Notes: a model not told the origin generated them from the sequence alone. A stretch of DNA of 64,000 nt from Diphasiastrum complanatum (GCA_029204225.1 CM055100.1:63967067-64031066); one strand, 5' to 3'; positions 42,419 through 54,730 are shown, counted from the stretch's first letter. Made by a program: numbers and translations.

Positions 42419-43991
42419 GTCACAGTTGGTGCCTTGGTATCTTCATCGGGTTCAACATGTCGAAGAAGTTCTGATGCTTGATGGGAAGCGCTTTGGTGAA
42501 GATGTTTGCGACCATTTCTGCTGTGGAGCAGTATTGAAGGATTACTTGCCCTGAGAAAACTTTTTTCTGAATGAAATGATATTGGATTTCTATGTGTTTG
42601 GATTTGCCTTCAAATCTGGGATTCAGTGATAGTGAAATACAGCTCAAGTTGTCACACAGAATGGTGGTAGCATTGAACTGAGTGTGATGTAAGTCATGAA
42701 GTAATAACCTGATCCATATAGCTTCTTTTGAAGCTTGACATGCTGCGATGTACTCTGTCTCTGTCGAAGAAAGCGCAACTGATTTCTGCTTCTTTGAGTT
42801 CCACAAAATCGGTTCCCCTGCCAGATAGAATTAGAACCCGGAGGTAGATTTTCTGGTAGAGACTGTTCCTCCCCAATCTGAGTTGGAGTAGCCTCGCAGG
42901 ACGAGTGGGTCGATAACATTTCCATCATAACATAAAATGTGATCTAAACTTCTATGAATATATCTCATCACTTTCTTTAATGCTTTCCAATAAGAGATCC
43001 TAATATTAGACATGAATTGCCTTAACGTGCTAACAGTGTATGCTAAATTTGGTCTAGTACACATCATTGCATACATAAAAAATCCTATTAGTGAATTATA
43101 AGGGTACTTTGCTATGTCAAGTACTGCACTATCAGAATCAACACAAGTAGGTTTAATCAATACCATACTTGGATCCATTGGAGTATCAATTGGTTTGCAA
43201 TCAGACATATGAAATTGTTCTAAAATGCCTCTTAGATATGCCTGTTGGCTAAGATAGATCTTCTTCTGAAGTCTATTTCTAGTAATGTGAATTCCTAGCA
43301 AAGAATGGACAGCTCCTAAATTAGTCATATCAAATTCATTTGACAGATCACTCTTAGTAGTGTGCAAAAGAGAAGTGTCGGTAGACAAGATAAAGGCATC
43401 ATCTACGTAAAGAGCTATGTGAATTGAATTGGTGCCTATATGTTTCGAATGAACATTACAGTCAGTTGAATCGTTTTCAAATCCCAATTGAATGAGATAA
43501 GAGTTGATTCTATCGACCCATGCTCTTGCGGCCTGTTTCAGACCGTAGCTTTCTTTGTGCAGCTTGCACACTTTGTGCTCTTGGCCTTTACTTCGAATCC
43601 TTCCAGTTGGAAGGTGTACAACTCCTCTTCGACGTTGTCATTGAGAAATGCTGTCTTGACATCCATTTGGTGCATTTCGAGGTCTTCCATGGCTGCTAAC
43701 GCAATCAGAGTCCTGATTGACTGCATCTTGACAACAAGACTGATAATTTCTTGATAATCCACTCCTTGGACTTGAGTGAATCCTTTAGCCACCAACCATG
43801 CTTTCCATTTAGCAATGGAACCATCAGAGTTGATCTTCTCCTTGAAGATCCACTTGTTGTCGATAACTCTCTTGTGAGTGGGGAAGTCGACAAGTGTCTA
43901 GATCTGGTTCGTCAAAAGTGAGTGGTACTCGCTTTCCATAGCTTCTTGCCACTTCACAGCATCCTTGGAGTTAATTGCTTCGGCTAGGGTC

Positions 43992-45209
43992 TGTAGCGCA
44001 GGCATCCCAAAGGGAGCCGGGAACCACGACTTAGCTTCCCAGCCTTCAACTCTTGCCATCCAAACCCACTTGACATACAAGCAGCCAACTCGCCAACAAC
44101 GATCAGACTTAACCAACTTGAAGTTCCGAAAACCAACATTGAGATCCAACCTGGCGCCATGCCAGATCGGGGGTCCCGATGTGGGTGACTTCCCTCCAAG
44201 CAAGCCGCCCGACATACATCAAACTTAACCAACTCGAAGCTTCGTTACAAACGAGTAACATCCATTCCAAGCAAGCGGTCTGACTTGCATCAGACTTAAC
44301 AAACTGAAAGCTTCGTCACGAGCGCTGGAAGCCAACCTAGCGCCATGCCAGACTGGACAGCCATAAACAGGTAACTTTCACCCAAGCAAGCCATCCAACT
44401 CAGCCGATAGGTTAGAGCCCGTTCCCCAAGAGCTTAACCCATTCACGTTCATGCAAGGAACACTCAGAACCATAAGCCACGACAGATATGGAGACAACCA
44501 GTTCTTGGACCAAATGGTCCCGACAGCATACCGCTGGCGCCGCAGACCGAATGGTCCCGACGGCATATCGCTGGCGTCCCGGGATACGACCCTCAGCTAT
44601 GTGCCAACTTAAAAATTTTGAAGCGGCCTTACAACTGGCGCTTTTACCGAATACTGAAACCCAGAAGGTAATCAGAGTCAGTTTGAGAAAAATCCCACTT
44701 TATTGATAAATCTGAGAAGGTTACATTTCAAGTGTGTGACCGACCCTAGTCTCCAAGGCGCTAGCATGCCAAAGGCGAGAGCCATGACAACATTCCAGCA
44801 AGGGAGGCTGAGACTTGGTTGGAGCTCGCCTTGAGTCGCAACCCGCACTCCCCTATAGTATTGGTGGGATTCGGCACCCCCCCTCATACCAAGCACTCTA
44901 CCCAAGCTGGTAAAGCACGTTTTTCTCTCTCTAGAATTTTCTCTTTCTAGAAAGTCATTTTCTCTCTCTAGATTTTATTGATCCCCAGGCTTCCTTTAAT
45001 CATACCTAAATTGTGTGAGGTGATTGCACATCGATCTGAGCTCTCTGGACTTCGCTAGAACCGATCAAAGATTTTCAGCCATAGGAACTTGGCGCCGGCT
45101 GGATTCTGGTCACAGTGGCGCCGGGAGCAGCAGGGGCGCTGCTGGCGCCGGGGACAATGCTGGCGCCAGTGGTGCCGGAAGTAAAGCTTATGAAGATAAC
45201 TTTACAACA
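43992..45209. mobile_element. Solo LTR (1,218 bp) inserted in copia B
   Basis: Begins TGTAGCGCAGG, ends TTTACAACA, flanked by GGGTC at 43987-43991 and 45210-45214. It splits copia B between the acidic linker (SSEEPETL) and the RT start (AEAINSKDAV). No reading frame. It holds internal repeats: ATGGTCCCGACAGCATA-type units at 44515 and 44549, AACCTGGCGCCATGCCAGA-type at 44149 and 44334, and GGCGCC-rich sequence at 45090-45175. TG/CA ends and a 5-bp duplication are the hallmarks of LTR-element integration followed by LTR-LTR recombination. Confidence 0.8.
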
Positions 45210-45870
45210 GGGTCTCTGGTTCTTCTGATGAAGTCCAAAATAATTGAGGTGTATACCTCTCAAGAACTGTCCGACTCCCTGAGGATCTGCGAACGTTTGG
45301 TTGACCAGGAGGCGATGATGCTTCCTCTTGAATTTCTCCAGATCTGCTCGAGCTGGCTTGGTTTGGTTTGATGACAGGTACTATCGGCTGCTCGGCTTCT
45401 GTAGCTGTAGCTGCAGGTTCTATAGAAGAAACATTATCGTTGGAAGATTCCATGCTACGTAAAATAGGATGAAATGACATAGCATCATTTATCGATGGTT
45501 GTTTAAAATCATAGTATGTATGTTCTTGAAAGATTACATCCCTAGTTAAATACTACATTGGTGGATGGATCACAAACTTTATAAGCTTTATATTCATCAG
45601 GATAGCCAATGAAAATACATTTATTTGTTCTATAATCTAGCTTCTTCCTAAGCTGTTTAGGAATGTGAACAAAACATACAAAACCAAAGACTTTTAAATG
45701 GCTGACACTAGGCTTGTGTCCATGCCAAACTTCATAAGGAGTTTTGTTGTTGACGGCTTTGGTGCTGGATCTGTTCTGTAAGTAATAGGCTGCGGCAGTA
45801 GCTTCTGCCAAAACTTCGTAGGTAGATGTGATTGATGTAGCATGGATTTGGCTGAGTTGAGAAGAGTTCG

Positions 45871-46475
45871 TGTTGGCAGATCCTTTGCTTAGGAGGATTT
45901 GTTTACTGTTTTTTTGTTCTTCTTTCTTCTTTTTTGTTTAAAGCCCAAAATCAGGCAGATGGGACAGATCTACATTGTAGTATTAATGTCCTGCCTGTCA
46001 GAGGACTATCCAGGGACGTCACTCTTGAACTAATGCACATGCATAAACAGCCACTCATACATGCCAGAACGTTCAACCATAAAGTCAGTGTGTATATCCG
46101 TTGAACAAACAATGAAATTCTACTTAATGCTGCAATTCAAATGGACAGATCCCTAAAAGGCTGAAACTACTCTACACATGCATTAACCTACAAACTAGAA
46201 ACAAAAACTAAATGGACAGCTTATTAAAATCTGAAAACTAAACTAGCATACACATTATCACTGCAAGAAACAAAGCAAGAAACTAAACTAACTAAACTAG
46301 ACAACATTTTAGAAGTCCAAGAATCAAGAAACACTCATTTCTTGATTCTTGGACACCCCAAGAACATCAAGAACTGGAATGTCTAGGATAAGCAAGATCT
46401 ATACCACATTATTGGCTACAAATTTCTCGGATGCCTGCAACCTACATTAATCCACAAGAAAACAAGAAATCTAAT
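45871..46475 (-). repeat. Long direct repeat, left copy (LTR-like)
   Basis: Highly similar to 47255-47850; starts TGTTGGCAGATCCTTTGCTT and diverges after ACAAGAAATCTAAT. Confidence 0.9.
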
Positions 46476-47235
46476 CCTCTTGATTATTTCTATTTGGTTT
46501 AATGCCCAGATCAGGCAGCAGATTCTCGGGGTTGTAGTATGGTTCAATCTGTCACGGATACTCAGATTTCGAACACTCTTGAACTCTTGAAATCACTTGC
46601 AATCATTCTACTATGCAAGCACACCAAGAATGCCCAAAAACAGCTCTTTTTGAAACATGGTTGGGCATTATTATGGCACTTAAAAACATAATGCTAAAAC
46701 GGATCATTGCAAAATGGAAACTAAACTACTTGCAAGATCAGAAAACTAGCCTAGCATGCCACATTCATAAAAAAAAAAACAGAAAACTAATTCCTACAAG
46801 CATTCAAGAATCAAGAAGCTCCATCTTCTTGGTTCTTGAATTTTCCAAGAAACTCAAAAACCAAAACGTAAATGAATTTGCAAGACAATAGCTTCTTCAG
46901 ACCTGCACACGCCTACCACTATCCTACACATACTAACACGAGCATTTCCATCACTACTCAGACACATCGCATTCATCAATCATTGTTTCTCACTAATGTT
47001 CATCACTATCAACTGATCTCTATACATCCTGTTCATTCTTGCTCCATTCAGAACCACCTCCAAACATCCTGCACACAATCTGCAACTACCAACACACTAA
47101 CCAAGAAACTCCAAATGACCTGCAAGCTCACAATGACATCCACGCCCCTGCAACAACCCTGCACACATCATATATACACCACAGCCTATACATTCCCTCT
47201 TCCACTCACCAAACTCCCTCCCTACTTTCATCCTT

Positions 47236-47252
47236 CCCCGGCAACGACGCCA
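47236..47252 (-). other. Primer-binding site, Ty3/gypsy style
   Basis: In reverse TGGCGTCGTTGCCGGGG, one base from the common plant gypsy site TGGCGCCGTTGCCGGGG, two bases from the TG of the right LTR-like copy. Confidence 0.8.
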
Positions 47253-47254
47253 AA

Positions 47255-47850
47255 TGTTGGCAGATCCTTTGCTTAGAAGGACCTGATTATTGTTTTTTTG
47301 TTCTTCTTTCTTCTTTTTTGTTTAAAGCCCAAAATCAGGCAGATGGGACAGATCTACGTTGTAGTATTAATGTCTAGCTTGTCAGAGGACAATCCAGGGA
47401 CGTCACTCTTGAACTAATGCACATGCATAAACAGCCACTCATACATGCCAAAATGTTCAATCATAAAATCAGTGTGCAGATCCGTTGAACAACCATTGAA
47501 ATTCTAGTTAATGCTGCAAATCAAATGGATAGATCCCTAAAAGACTGAAACTACTCTACACATGCATTAACCTACAAACTAGAAACAAAAACTAAATGGA
47601 CAGCTTCTTAAAATCTGAAAACTAAACTAGCATATACATTATCACTGCAAGAAACAAAGCAAGAAACTAAACTAGACAACATTTTAGAAGTTCAAGAATC
47701 AAGAAACACTCATTTTTTGATTCTTGGACACCCCAAGAACATCAAGAACTGGAATGTCTAGGATAAGCAAGATCTATACCACATTATTGGCTACAAATTT
47801 CTTGGATGCTTGCAACTTACATTAATCCACAAGAAAACAAGAAATCTAAT
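47255..47850 (-). repeat. Long direct repeat, right copy (LTR-like)
   Basis: Partner of 45871-46475; adjoins the primer site on its inner side, so it is the 5' LTR of the minus-strand element. Confidence 0.9.
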
Positions 47851-49870
47851 TCACAACTAGGAAAGCAAGAAAACTAATCCATTCTAAATTCACAACCACA
47901 CACAATATGAATGGAAGGGCATGATCATAGGGGCATCATTCAAGAAAACCATCATGATCAAGGAGCTTAGTGTAACATCAAACTCATGAAAAATCTTCTT
48001 ATTAAGCATGGAGTAGATACAATGCAAAAAGCTCATTTTCACAAAGAGGAAGTCTCTTAAATAAGCAAGAGAGCTCCTTAGGTGGCATCCTAGTGAAATT
48101 TTCACATTTCACAAATTACAAGTGGAATATTGCTCTCCACTAGAGGTCACCATCAAAAGGTGGCTCACTCTACTTTCTTTAAGAGAGGTCTACTTGCATT
48201 TATTGCATTTGCCTAGAAAAACTAGTTCCTACATGGTCATTCCATCTTTCGGGATTCACCATGAGGCTTACACAGTTCTTGCTTGTCATTACTACTAGTA
48301 TTTCTCGGCTCTCATACTCGGCTCTCAGTCTTCGTTCGTCTCGTTTTCTCAGAGACCTCCTTCGTCTAAGGTGACAGGTGCTCTTGAGTTGCTATGTCCG
48401 AGTATCTTGAGGATTCGTCAGAATCAGCCAACAATTTGGAATGCTTTCACTTTTGTAGACGTTTGTGTCTCAACCATGGCCTTGAATCTCTTGAAGCATT
48501 CAAAGGCTTCAGATTTGTGCTTAATGAACATGAATGTATACCATCTAAAATAATCATCTATGAAAGTGATAAAATAGATTGCATCTCCTGAGGATGGAGT
48601 TGGCATTAGACCACAAAGATTGTGATTTGATGTTTTGTTTTAATGGAATGTGATTTGAGAACCTTGCTTCTAGAGTGTTTGCCATAGATGCATGATTCAC
48701 AAAAGAAAGATTTCCTATCCAATGAAGAAGGGAAATACAATCCATCAACTAAATTATTACAACGCATATAAGAAAGTGATGTCCAAATCGACTATGCCAC
48801 AGAATAGCATTATCGTTTACATTTTCATGAGAGATACTAGCTAATGCAACTGAATTAGAGATTACATAAAGATTTTTGACTCTAGTGCATGTAGTCAGAG
48901 TAGTATCTTCATCAAAGATTGTACACTGCTCAGATGAGAAAGATCAATCATCTTAGAAACTAACAACAGGTTCTTTGACAACTGAGGTACATAAAGAACA
49001 TCGGTGACATAAATAGAAAGATCATTTTTGAATGCAATCTTGACTGTCCCTTTGCCTTCTACGTGTATGGTGCTTGAATCTCCGAGATAGATAAATTGAT
49101 CTCTGCTGTAAGCTGCATACTTGGTAAACCATTCCTTGCAAGAGGTCATGTGTTGGGTAGCACCGCTGTCCAGGTACCAGCTATCGTGGTCTTCGTTGCC
49201 ACTGCTATAAGCCATTAACAATTGTGTATCTTGCTCCTTGAATTCCGCCGCATTGGAGGAGTCTGACTGTTGTTGTTGTTGCTTCTTTGCCTCGTTGTAG
49301 ATGCGGATACGACACTCTTTGATGTCGTGTTTGACTCTCTTGCAATATTTGTAGAAAAGCTTCTTACGTGATCCACTATTCTCAGCCTGAGTACGAGGCT
49401 TCTGCTGTTGCTGCTGCACTTGATTCTTGCCCTTGGAATAGTCTTTCTTCTGGGTGTACAAGGCCATGGATTTGTCTTTGATGGAGAGGCCATTAGTCTT
49501 TCTCCATATTTCTTCTTGAAGAAGATGACCGATCATCTTTTGAAGAGTGAGGCCGGGTTGTGTGGAGATCATCACGGCAAAGTGTTCATACGACTTTGGA
49601 AGAGAAGAAAGCAAGGTCATAACGACATCATCATCTTGACTAGCACATCCTACAACTGATAACTGATCCAATAAAGATTTGAAGCTGTTGATGTGAGAAG
49701 TGATGGCAGTAGAATCAGACATGGTAAGAGTAAAAAACTTTCTTCTAAGATGTAATCTAGTGGTTACATCATGAGTCTCATAGAGATTTGATAACAAATC
49801 TAATGCATCCTTAGAGGTTTTACATGTGGTAACATGGGACATTTGGGAGTCGGCCAGATTGAGTGTGATA

Positions 49871-49930
49871 CATGCTAAGGCTTTCTGATCTTTGATCTTC
49901 CATGCTAAGGCTTTCTGATCTTTGATCTTC
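49871..49930 (-). repeat. 30-bp perfect tandem duplication in copia B gag
   Basis: CATGCTAAGGCTTTCTGATC plus ten bases occurs twice without change (49871-49900, 49901-49930). Confidence 0.95.
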
Positions 49931-50150
49931 CATGATCACCATCTTTTGGTTTTAGGTCAGAACCTTCTACTACATCCCAAAGAACTCTATCTATCAACAT
50001 CATCCGAAGTTAGATGTAGAAGTTAGATCCATTGAACTTGTCAATGATTCTAGCTTTGTTGGGATGATGAAGACGAAGAGCTACCAATATGAGACATATT
50101 AACAGTAATACAAATAGATCAAACTTAATCTCTTGGTTTATTTGAACTAA

Positions 50151-50162
50151 GCTCTGATACCA
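50151..50162 (-). other. Copia B primer-binding site
   Basis: GCTCTGATACCA, exact reverse of TGGTATCAGAGC, next to the remnant 5' LTR. Confidence 0.85.
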
Positions 50163-50190
50163 ATCTGATGGGGCAAGGAGTATGTATGAT

Positions 50191-51329
50191 AGCGTAAGCA
50201 CTTGGAACTTAAAACGTAAAAAAAATAAATGATTCTCGCGATAACTTAACTTTTTGATGCCTCTTAATATATGACAATATGCAAATTAGATATGAATCAC
50301 CTAAAAAGTATATTAAGTCATATTTATCTTATTATGCTCTCATGCTACTTAACTTACATAGCAATAGATTAATACTACTTGATGCAAAAGTAGAGAATGG
50401 ATCATCTGCGTGCTCATCTTCTTATTATTTTCACGACGAATAATCATCAACAAATATTATCACGCCAGATCTTTTCATGTGAACTCAATAAAAAGGTTTA
50501 GCAATTTTAGATTTACAAGTCCAAACTTGTGTTCTAAAAGATAAAAAGATGAAAGTTGTATCATAAGATATTGAAGTGTCTATTGCTTGTATAGGACTTT
50601 GTTATTGTCTATTGAAGTTTCAAATGTATGTATTAGAGTTATTATTGTGGTATTATGTCGCGAGGACCTTGCCATCATGCTTAAATGATTGGATTAAGGA
50701 AAGAAAAAACATCATAACAACCCATAAAATATTTGCATGTAAAGTTAAGAACAACCAGCAACATTTTACTTGGCTATTTTTCTACATTCTTTTAATCTTC
50801 ACAAAAAGCTAAAACATGACAATATGACATGGAATGCCTTTGTGGTACAATACCACATCATTCTTGTTTTAACTCAAATTTTGGTACTGTCAAAAGCGAA
50901 AGTTATCAGTATGTCGAGCCTGACATTGTGCAATCATTTGTACCTTCATAATCGTTATTTTATTTTTATAGTTTTAATTCCTTCTTGCTAAGTTGTCAAA
51001 GTTTACATTTTATATTCTATTTCCTTTGAACTATCATATCTTTTCCATTTGAGCTCAGATGTCGATGTAATCAAAAGCAAAATTCATCGACTCACCAAGT
51101 TCAAAATTGTAAAAGTCTTATTTGTACCAAAATTTGACCTCTTCAAAAGTTCTTTATATTTGATCTGATTGAATACCCATGCCCATTGTCACCATTTAAT
51201 TGAACATTGTTCAACTCAATTTTCATATCATTTCAAAATTTATCTCAGCTTTACAATCCACAGATTACAAACTCAGTTCTTTATAATCAATCTCAATGGA
51301 TTGGAAATATGAACATGTATAAGACAATC
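50191..51329. other. AT-rich spacer
   Basis: No coding motifs or clear repeats. Two 73-78-codon plus-strand frames (50576-50812, 50770-50991) are unremarkable. Confidence 0.4.
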
Positions 51330-52900
51330 AATCATTTAAGATGATAGTTTTGATAATGATGTGGAAGATTGTTGGGATCAAGGTGATGATTACACTGAAC
51401 CAAGGTGACGACTTTGCTGATGATAATCAATATCAGAACTACAACAACGATTCTCAACTTAACCACTACTCTTAAAATATCAATGACGACCATCAATATG
51501 AGGATCAAAATGAACAAGTCATGGAAGGTTGGTCTGCAAATGAATGAGAGTGAAGAAATTGACGAAAATGGAGAATATTCTCTCTATGCCACTAGAGGTA
51601 TGATTGGTCATTCTCTAATGGGTGCGTAATTTTCTAACGCAAATGATTTTAAGGAGAGAAGGAATATTATTGTGGCAAGTGAAGAGACAGTTTCTAGTCC
51701 CTATCTCAATTTTGTGGAAAGTCTAACGACATCAAACTCAACATAGTTTTTGTGCCAACTTTGTGGGAGGTCTTATGCCATCAAATCAGCAACAACGTGT
51801 GAGCATTCGTGAAAGATCAAGCAATACTATAGACTCTACTACTAGTAAGACGAACATTGGAACAAAGGAAATATCAAGTAAAATTTTGACTGCCATACAT
51901 GATAGCAGTGGACAAAGGAGACAAATACAACAACTACAAGAATCGTCAGAATGGAGATAAGAAGAAATGTACACTAAGATGGGCACTCGTTTGGACTAGT
52001 ATTCCACAACAACCAATTGATGTTCAAACTACTAATCCTGAACTGTTTACCACTATTGACATTTACAAAACAACACTTTCTTTAATCCAAGAGCAAAATT
52101 ACAAGCCAAAGTCGGATATCGTGCAAGATGTCTTGAATGAGCAAGATAATGAGTCTTTTGATGAAGCTGATGGTATTGAGGAAGAAAGCGAAGCTCTTAA
52201 TTTTGATTCTTCTTCTATGGAGACAAATCAATATCAGCAAGCAAGTAGTTGAAGATCAATTTGAAAATCAAGATCAAGTTTTGTCCAAGAGCTGTAATGA
52301 TCAGGATGAAGGTCAAAATAAAGAGATTATTTATGAGCAAAGTAGACCTCGTAGTTTAAACATGGAGTACAATCCAATTGTCAAAAATCACATATCACTC
52401 CACAAATAAGAAGTTATGGCCGTAATATTGGTAATGATCTAAATGGATTTACTTATGAATATGGATCAAATGAGTAGTATATCAATGACGAAAGGTTCAA
52501 ATACCAATACAAGAATGCGGTTTTTGATTATGATATTAATATGAACAGTGCTTCAATGGAGTCAACTACAAGAAATACATTTCAAAATTTGAAGCAAATT
52601 CACATTATGCTACAAAAGGAATTGATGAAATCTTTTCATTTTTCTTTATGTAATCGATCCTATTGTCAAGGAAAACAAGTTAACATGGGAAGTAAAATCA
52701 AAACTGCCAAATTTCTTGAGTACAGATGACCAAGAGGATCTCTTCACTAAATGGGATTTGATGAATCTGAATGTGGAACACATTGCTCTATTAAATGCAA
52801 TGGAGATACAAAATGAAATCATCAAATTTCATTATGGAGTAATGTATAAGGTAGCAGCACCATATGTAGAGACAAAGAAAGATGCATCAAGAATTGGATA
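51330..52900 (+). pseudogene. Second acidic Asp/Tyr/Asn-rich relic
   Basis: Plus-strand broken coding sequence. DDSFDNDVEDCWDQGDDYTE is followed, after a frame change, by DDFADDNQYQNYNNDSQLN and NINDDHQYEDQNEQVMEGW. After further changes come ESEEIDENGEYSLYATRGMI and then open pieces at 51763-51960, 51899-52252 and 52541-52901. The latter contains NYKPKSDIVQDVLNEQDNES and EADGIEEESEALNFDSSS. Composition and pattern resemble the relic at 22011-22856, suggesting one family, but I cannot align them confidently by eye. No known domain. At least five frameshifts and several stops. Confidence 0.4.
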
Positions 52901-53459
52901 ACCTATCCAATCAAGAAAGATATTGAGAAAGAATACTATCGAATGTATTGTTGCTTGAATTCTATCAACCCATGTAGTACTTATGCAACTTAAAGCCTTC
53001 CTATGTTTCATCAACCTCTTCTTCAATGATCTTATTGATATTATGAGATCAATTTTTACATCAAAGGTTTTTCTATAGAAGATTTATTGTAACCTTGTTC
53101 TACAACAATAAAGTGGAAGATGAACCTGAGGCAACGATCTTTGATAAACAACAATGGATACTGACAAGAATAAAACATGGAAACACATTAAATTTTCCTG
53201 CTTTAAGGTGGCCAGATATTTTTTGACTATCGTCAAAGGGTCCTAAGGCATGGCACTCGACAATAAACTACACAATCTTCATTTTTTAGGGATAATATGC
53301 CTAAGTAGGGGGCGTGTCTACATGTAATTAGCCCATGAGCTTTCTAAATGCAATGCTAATATAGCCATAGAGCTAAATTAGGCTAGATTTATTCAATATG
53401 ACAGTTAGTAAAGAGGCTTGAATAACTGTGCTATATTTGTGAATAACAAAATTGTAATA
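52901..53459. other. Spacer
   Basis: AT-rich without recognised features. Confidence 0.4.
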
Positions 53460-53838
53460 ATGGTTGTAAGGCCCAATCTAACTAAATAAGCTTCAAAATC
53501 ATACTAGAGATAAAAGGTCCACTATAAAGACGTCATGCCAAATTTGGAGGCTATTGTTTATTTGTCTAATTTAGATTCTTAGTGATCTTGGAGCTTCTCT
53601 TTGAGAGCTTTCTTGATGGTAATGGTGGTTTATGTGCCTAAATCATATGATAGCTTTAATCATGCTCTAGATTCAGGCCCTATATTGTGAATGATCATTA
53701 ATGAAAATGGATCTTTACCTATCTTTGTCTATTTTGGTGGAGGTTTTCTAATTTTGTCTATTTTCTTGATTTTTGACTAGTTTCTTGATTTCTTGTCTTT
53801 CTATCTTATTTCATGTTCTTGAATGGATTAGATGTTAC
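53460..53838 (+). repeat. LTR fragment, plus orientation
   Basis: Carries CACTATAAAGACGTC (TATA-like, about 53520), CAAATTTGGAGGCTATTG and TTGATTTTTGACTAGTTTCT, shared in inverse with 25279-25700. Ends GGATTAGATGTTACA. A solo or truncated LTR of the same family as 25279. Confidence 0.65.
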
Positions 53839-53933
53839 ACGCCCCCTTAATCTAGATCCATGAATGTTTTGACCTTCAAAATTAGATCTACATCCAAGCT
53901 TAGCACCTTCGTGAAAATTATTGTTGTCATGTC

Positions 53934-54730
53934 TCACGTTCGACAATACTCCAAGCTTACATCTTTGTCAAAAACTTTACTTCTGACATAGTGATACTTG
54001 ATTTCAATGTGCTTACTCTTGGAATAAAACTGCACTTTGATTATCACAATAGACAGTTGTGGAGCATTCTGCTTCAAACAAACGTCCAATAGTAAGTTTC
54101 GCAACCACACTACTTCCGTTGTTGCTTGAGAGCAACAATATACTTTGATTTTGTAGATGATATTGTGGTTGTTCCATGAATTTGGACCACCATTGAGGAA
54201 GAATGTAAATCTAGATGTGTATCTACGAGTGTCTACATCTCTTGCCCAACTTGCATCTGAATAACCACTAAGTATATAGAGTTTGCCATCAAATATGACA
54301 TCCTTACTTATGACCAAATTTATTGTTGAAGGAATGTAAACTTTGTAAGTTTTACTTACTTCACTATAGCCAACAAAAATGACCTTCTTTGATGAAGGAT
54401 ATTTTTTAGAAAAGAGCTTCAAAAGGTGTCTTATCATCCAATGGTGCACCAAACTTCACTCCAAAAGAATTTAGGAAGATTGGCACGTAACCTCATGGCT
54501 TTGGCCCCTTCGCACAAGGTTCGGTTCGTCCTCTCGACCACTCCATTTTATTGTGGAGTCCTTGGGCTTGATAGCTCCCTCTTGATTCCATGTGCATCAC
54601 AAAATCCTTGAACTTGCTTGATATGCACTCAACTCCATTATCCGACCTCAAGAATTTGACTTTTGTTTTGAATCGGTTCTCCCTTGCATTCTTGGAACTT
54701 GATAAACACATCAAATTATCTCATCCTTCC
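53934..54730 (-). pseudogene. Copia E: internally deleted element, integrase fused to RNase H
   Basis: Minus strand. 54714-54493 keeps integrase sequence (KVKFLRSDNGVECISSKFKD) followed by a broken NGV-ER region. From 54452 a 172-codon open frame begins in the integrase C-terminus (KKVIFVGYSEVSKTYKVYIP, VISKDVIFDG). At about 54282 it passes without a stop into RNase H (GYSDASWARDVDTRRYTS, SKHIEIKYHYVRSKVFDKDV). The whole linker and RT are deleted in frame. Short stops in the upstream part show general decay. Confidence 0.8.

Larger units (their letters stand above)
45871..48333 (-). mobile_element. Non-coding LTR-type element inserted in copia B integrase
   Basis: A 2,463-bp insertion flanked by GTTCG at 45866-45870 and 48334-48338. 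Removing it rejoins the copia B integrase frame at the TLLNSAK motif. It contains direct repeats 45871-46475 and 47255-47850 (each about 600 bp, starting TGTTGGCAGATCC) and a Ty3-style primer site at 47236-47252 on the minus strand. The roughly 780 bp between the repeats have no gag or pol. The right part (47851-48333) has no counterpart at the left, and the right end does not finish in CA. The exact architecture (TRIM/LARD or rearranged element) is therefore unresolved. Confidence 0.75.
42420..50150 (-). pseudogene. Copia B gag-pol relic
   Basis: Read on the minus strand. Gag starts near 50080 (DKFNGSNFYI) and is open from 49842 to 48895 as a 315-codon frame. That frame holds RKFFTLTMSD, a Gln-rich stretch, a zinc knuckle YKYCKRVKHDIKEC (first Cys is Tyr) and the protease site YLDSGATQHMT. 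Integrase: ITFIDDYFRWYTFMFIKHKS (about 48560), a TLLNSAK block split by an insertion, WAEATAAAYYLQNRSST, KVFGFVCFVHIPKQLRKKLD (about 45700). RT: SKDAVKWQEAMESEYHSLL, KGFTQVQGVDYQEI, QMDVKTAFLN, and an intact YVDD within LYVDDAFILSTD. RNase H: NSDWGGTVSTRKSTSGF and KKQKSVALSSTETEYIAA to the stop near 42420. Few frameshifts apart from the insertions, so the element was fairly intact when it was hit. Confidence 0.88.
40985..50190 (-). mobile_element. Copia B: Ty1/copia element carrying two later insertions
   Basis: Minus-strand copia with 3' LTR at 40985-42406 and primer site 50151-50162 (in reverse TGGTATCAGAGC). Only a scrap of 5' LTR remains (TGATGGGGC from 50166). Subtracting the insertions 43992-45209 and 45871-48333 restores one continuous gag-pol order. 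The 5' LTR is lost beyond about 50190. Confidence 0.85.

Noticed and set aside
46613-47377. Plus-strand frames inside the copia B insertion
   Set aside because: Thr/His/Gln-rich without motifs, in the non-coding interior of an LTR-type element.
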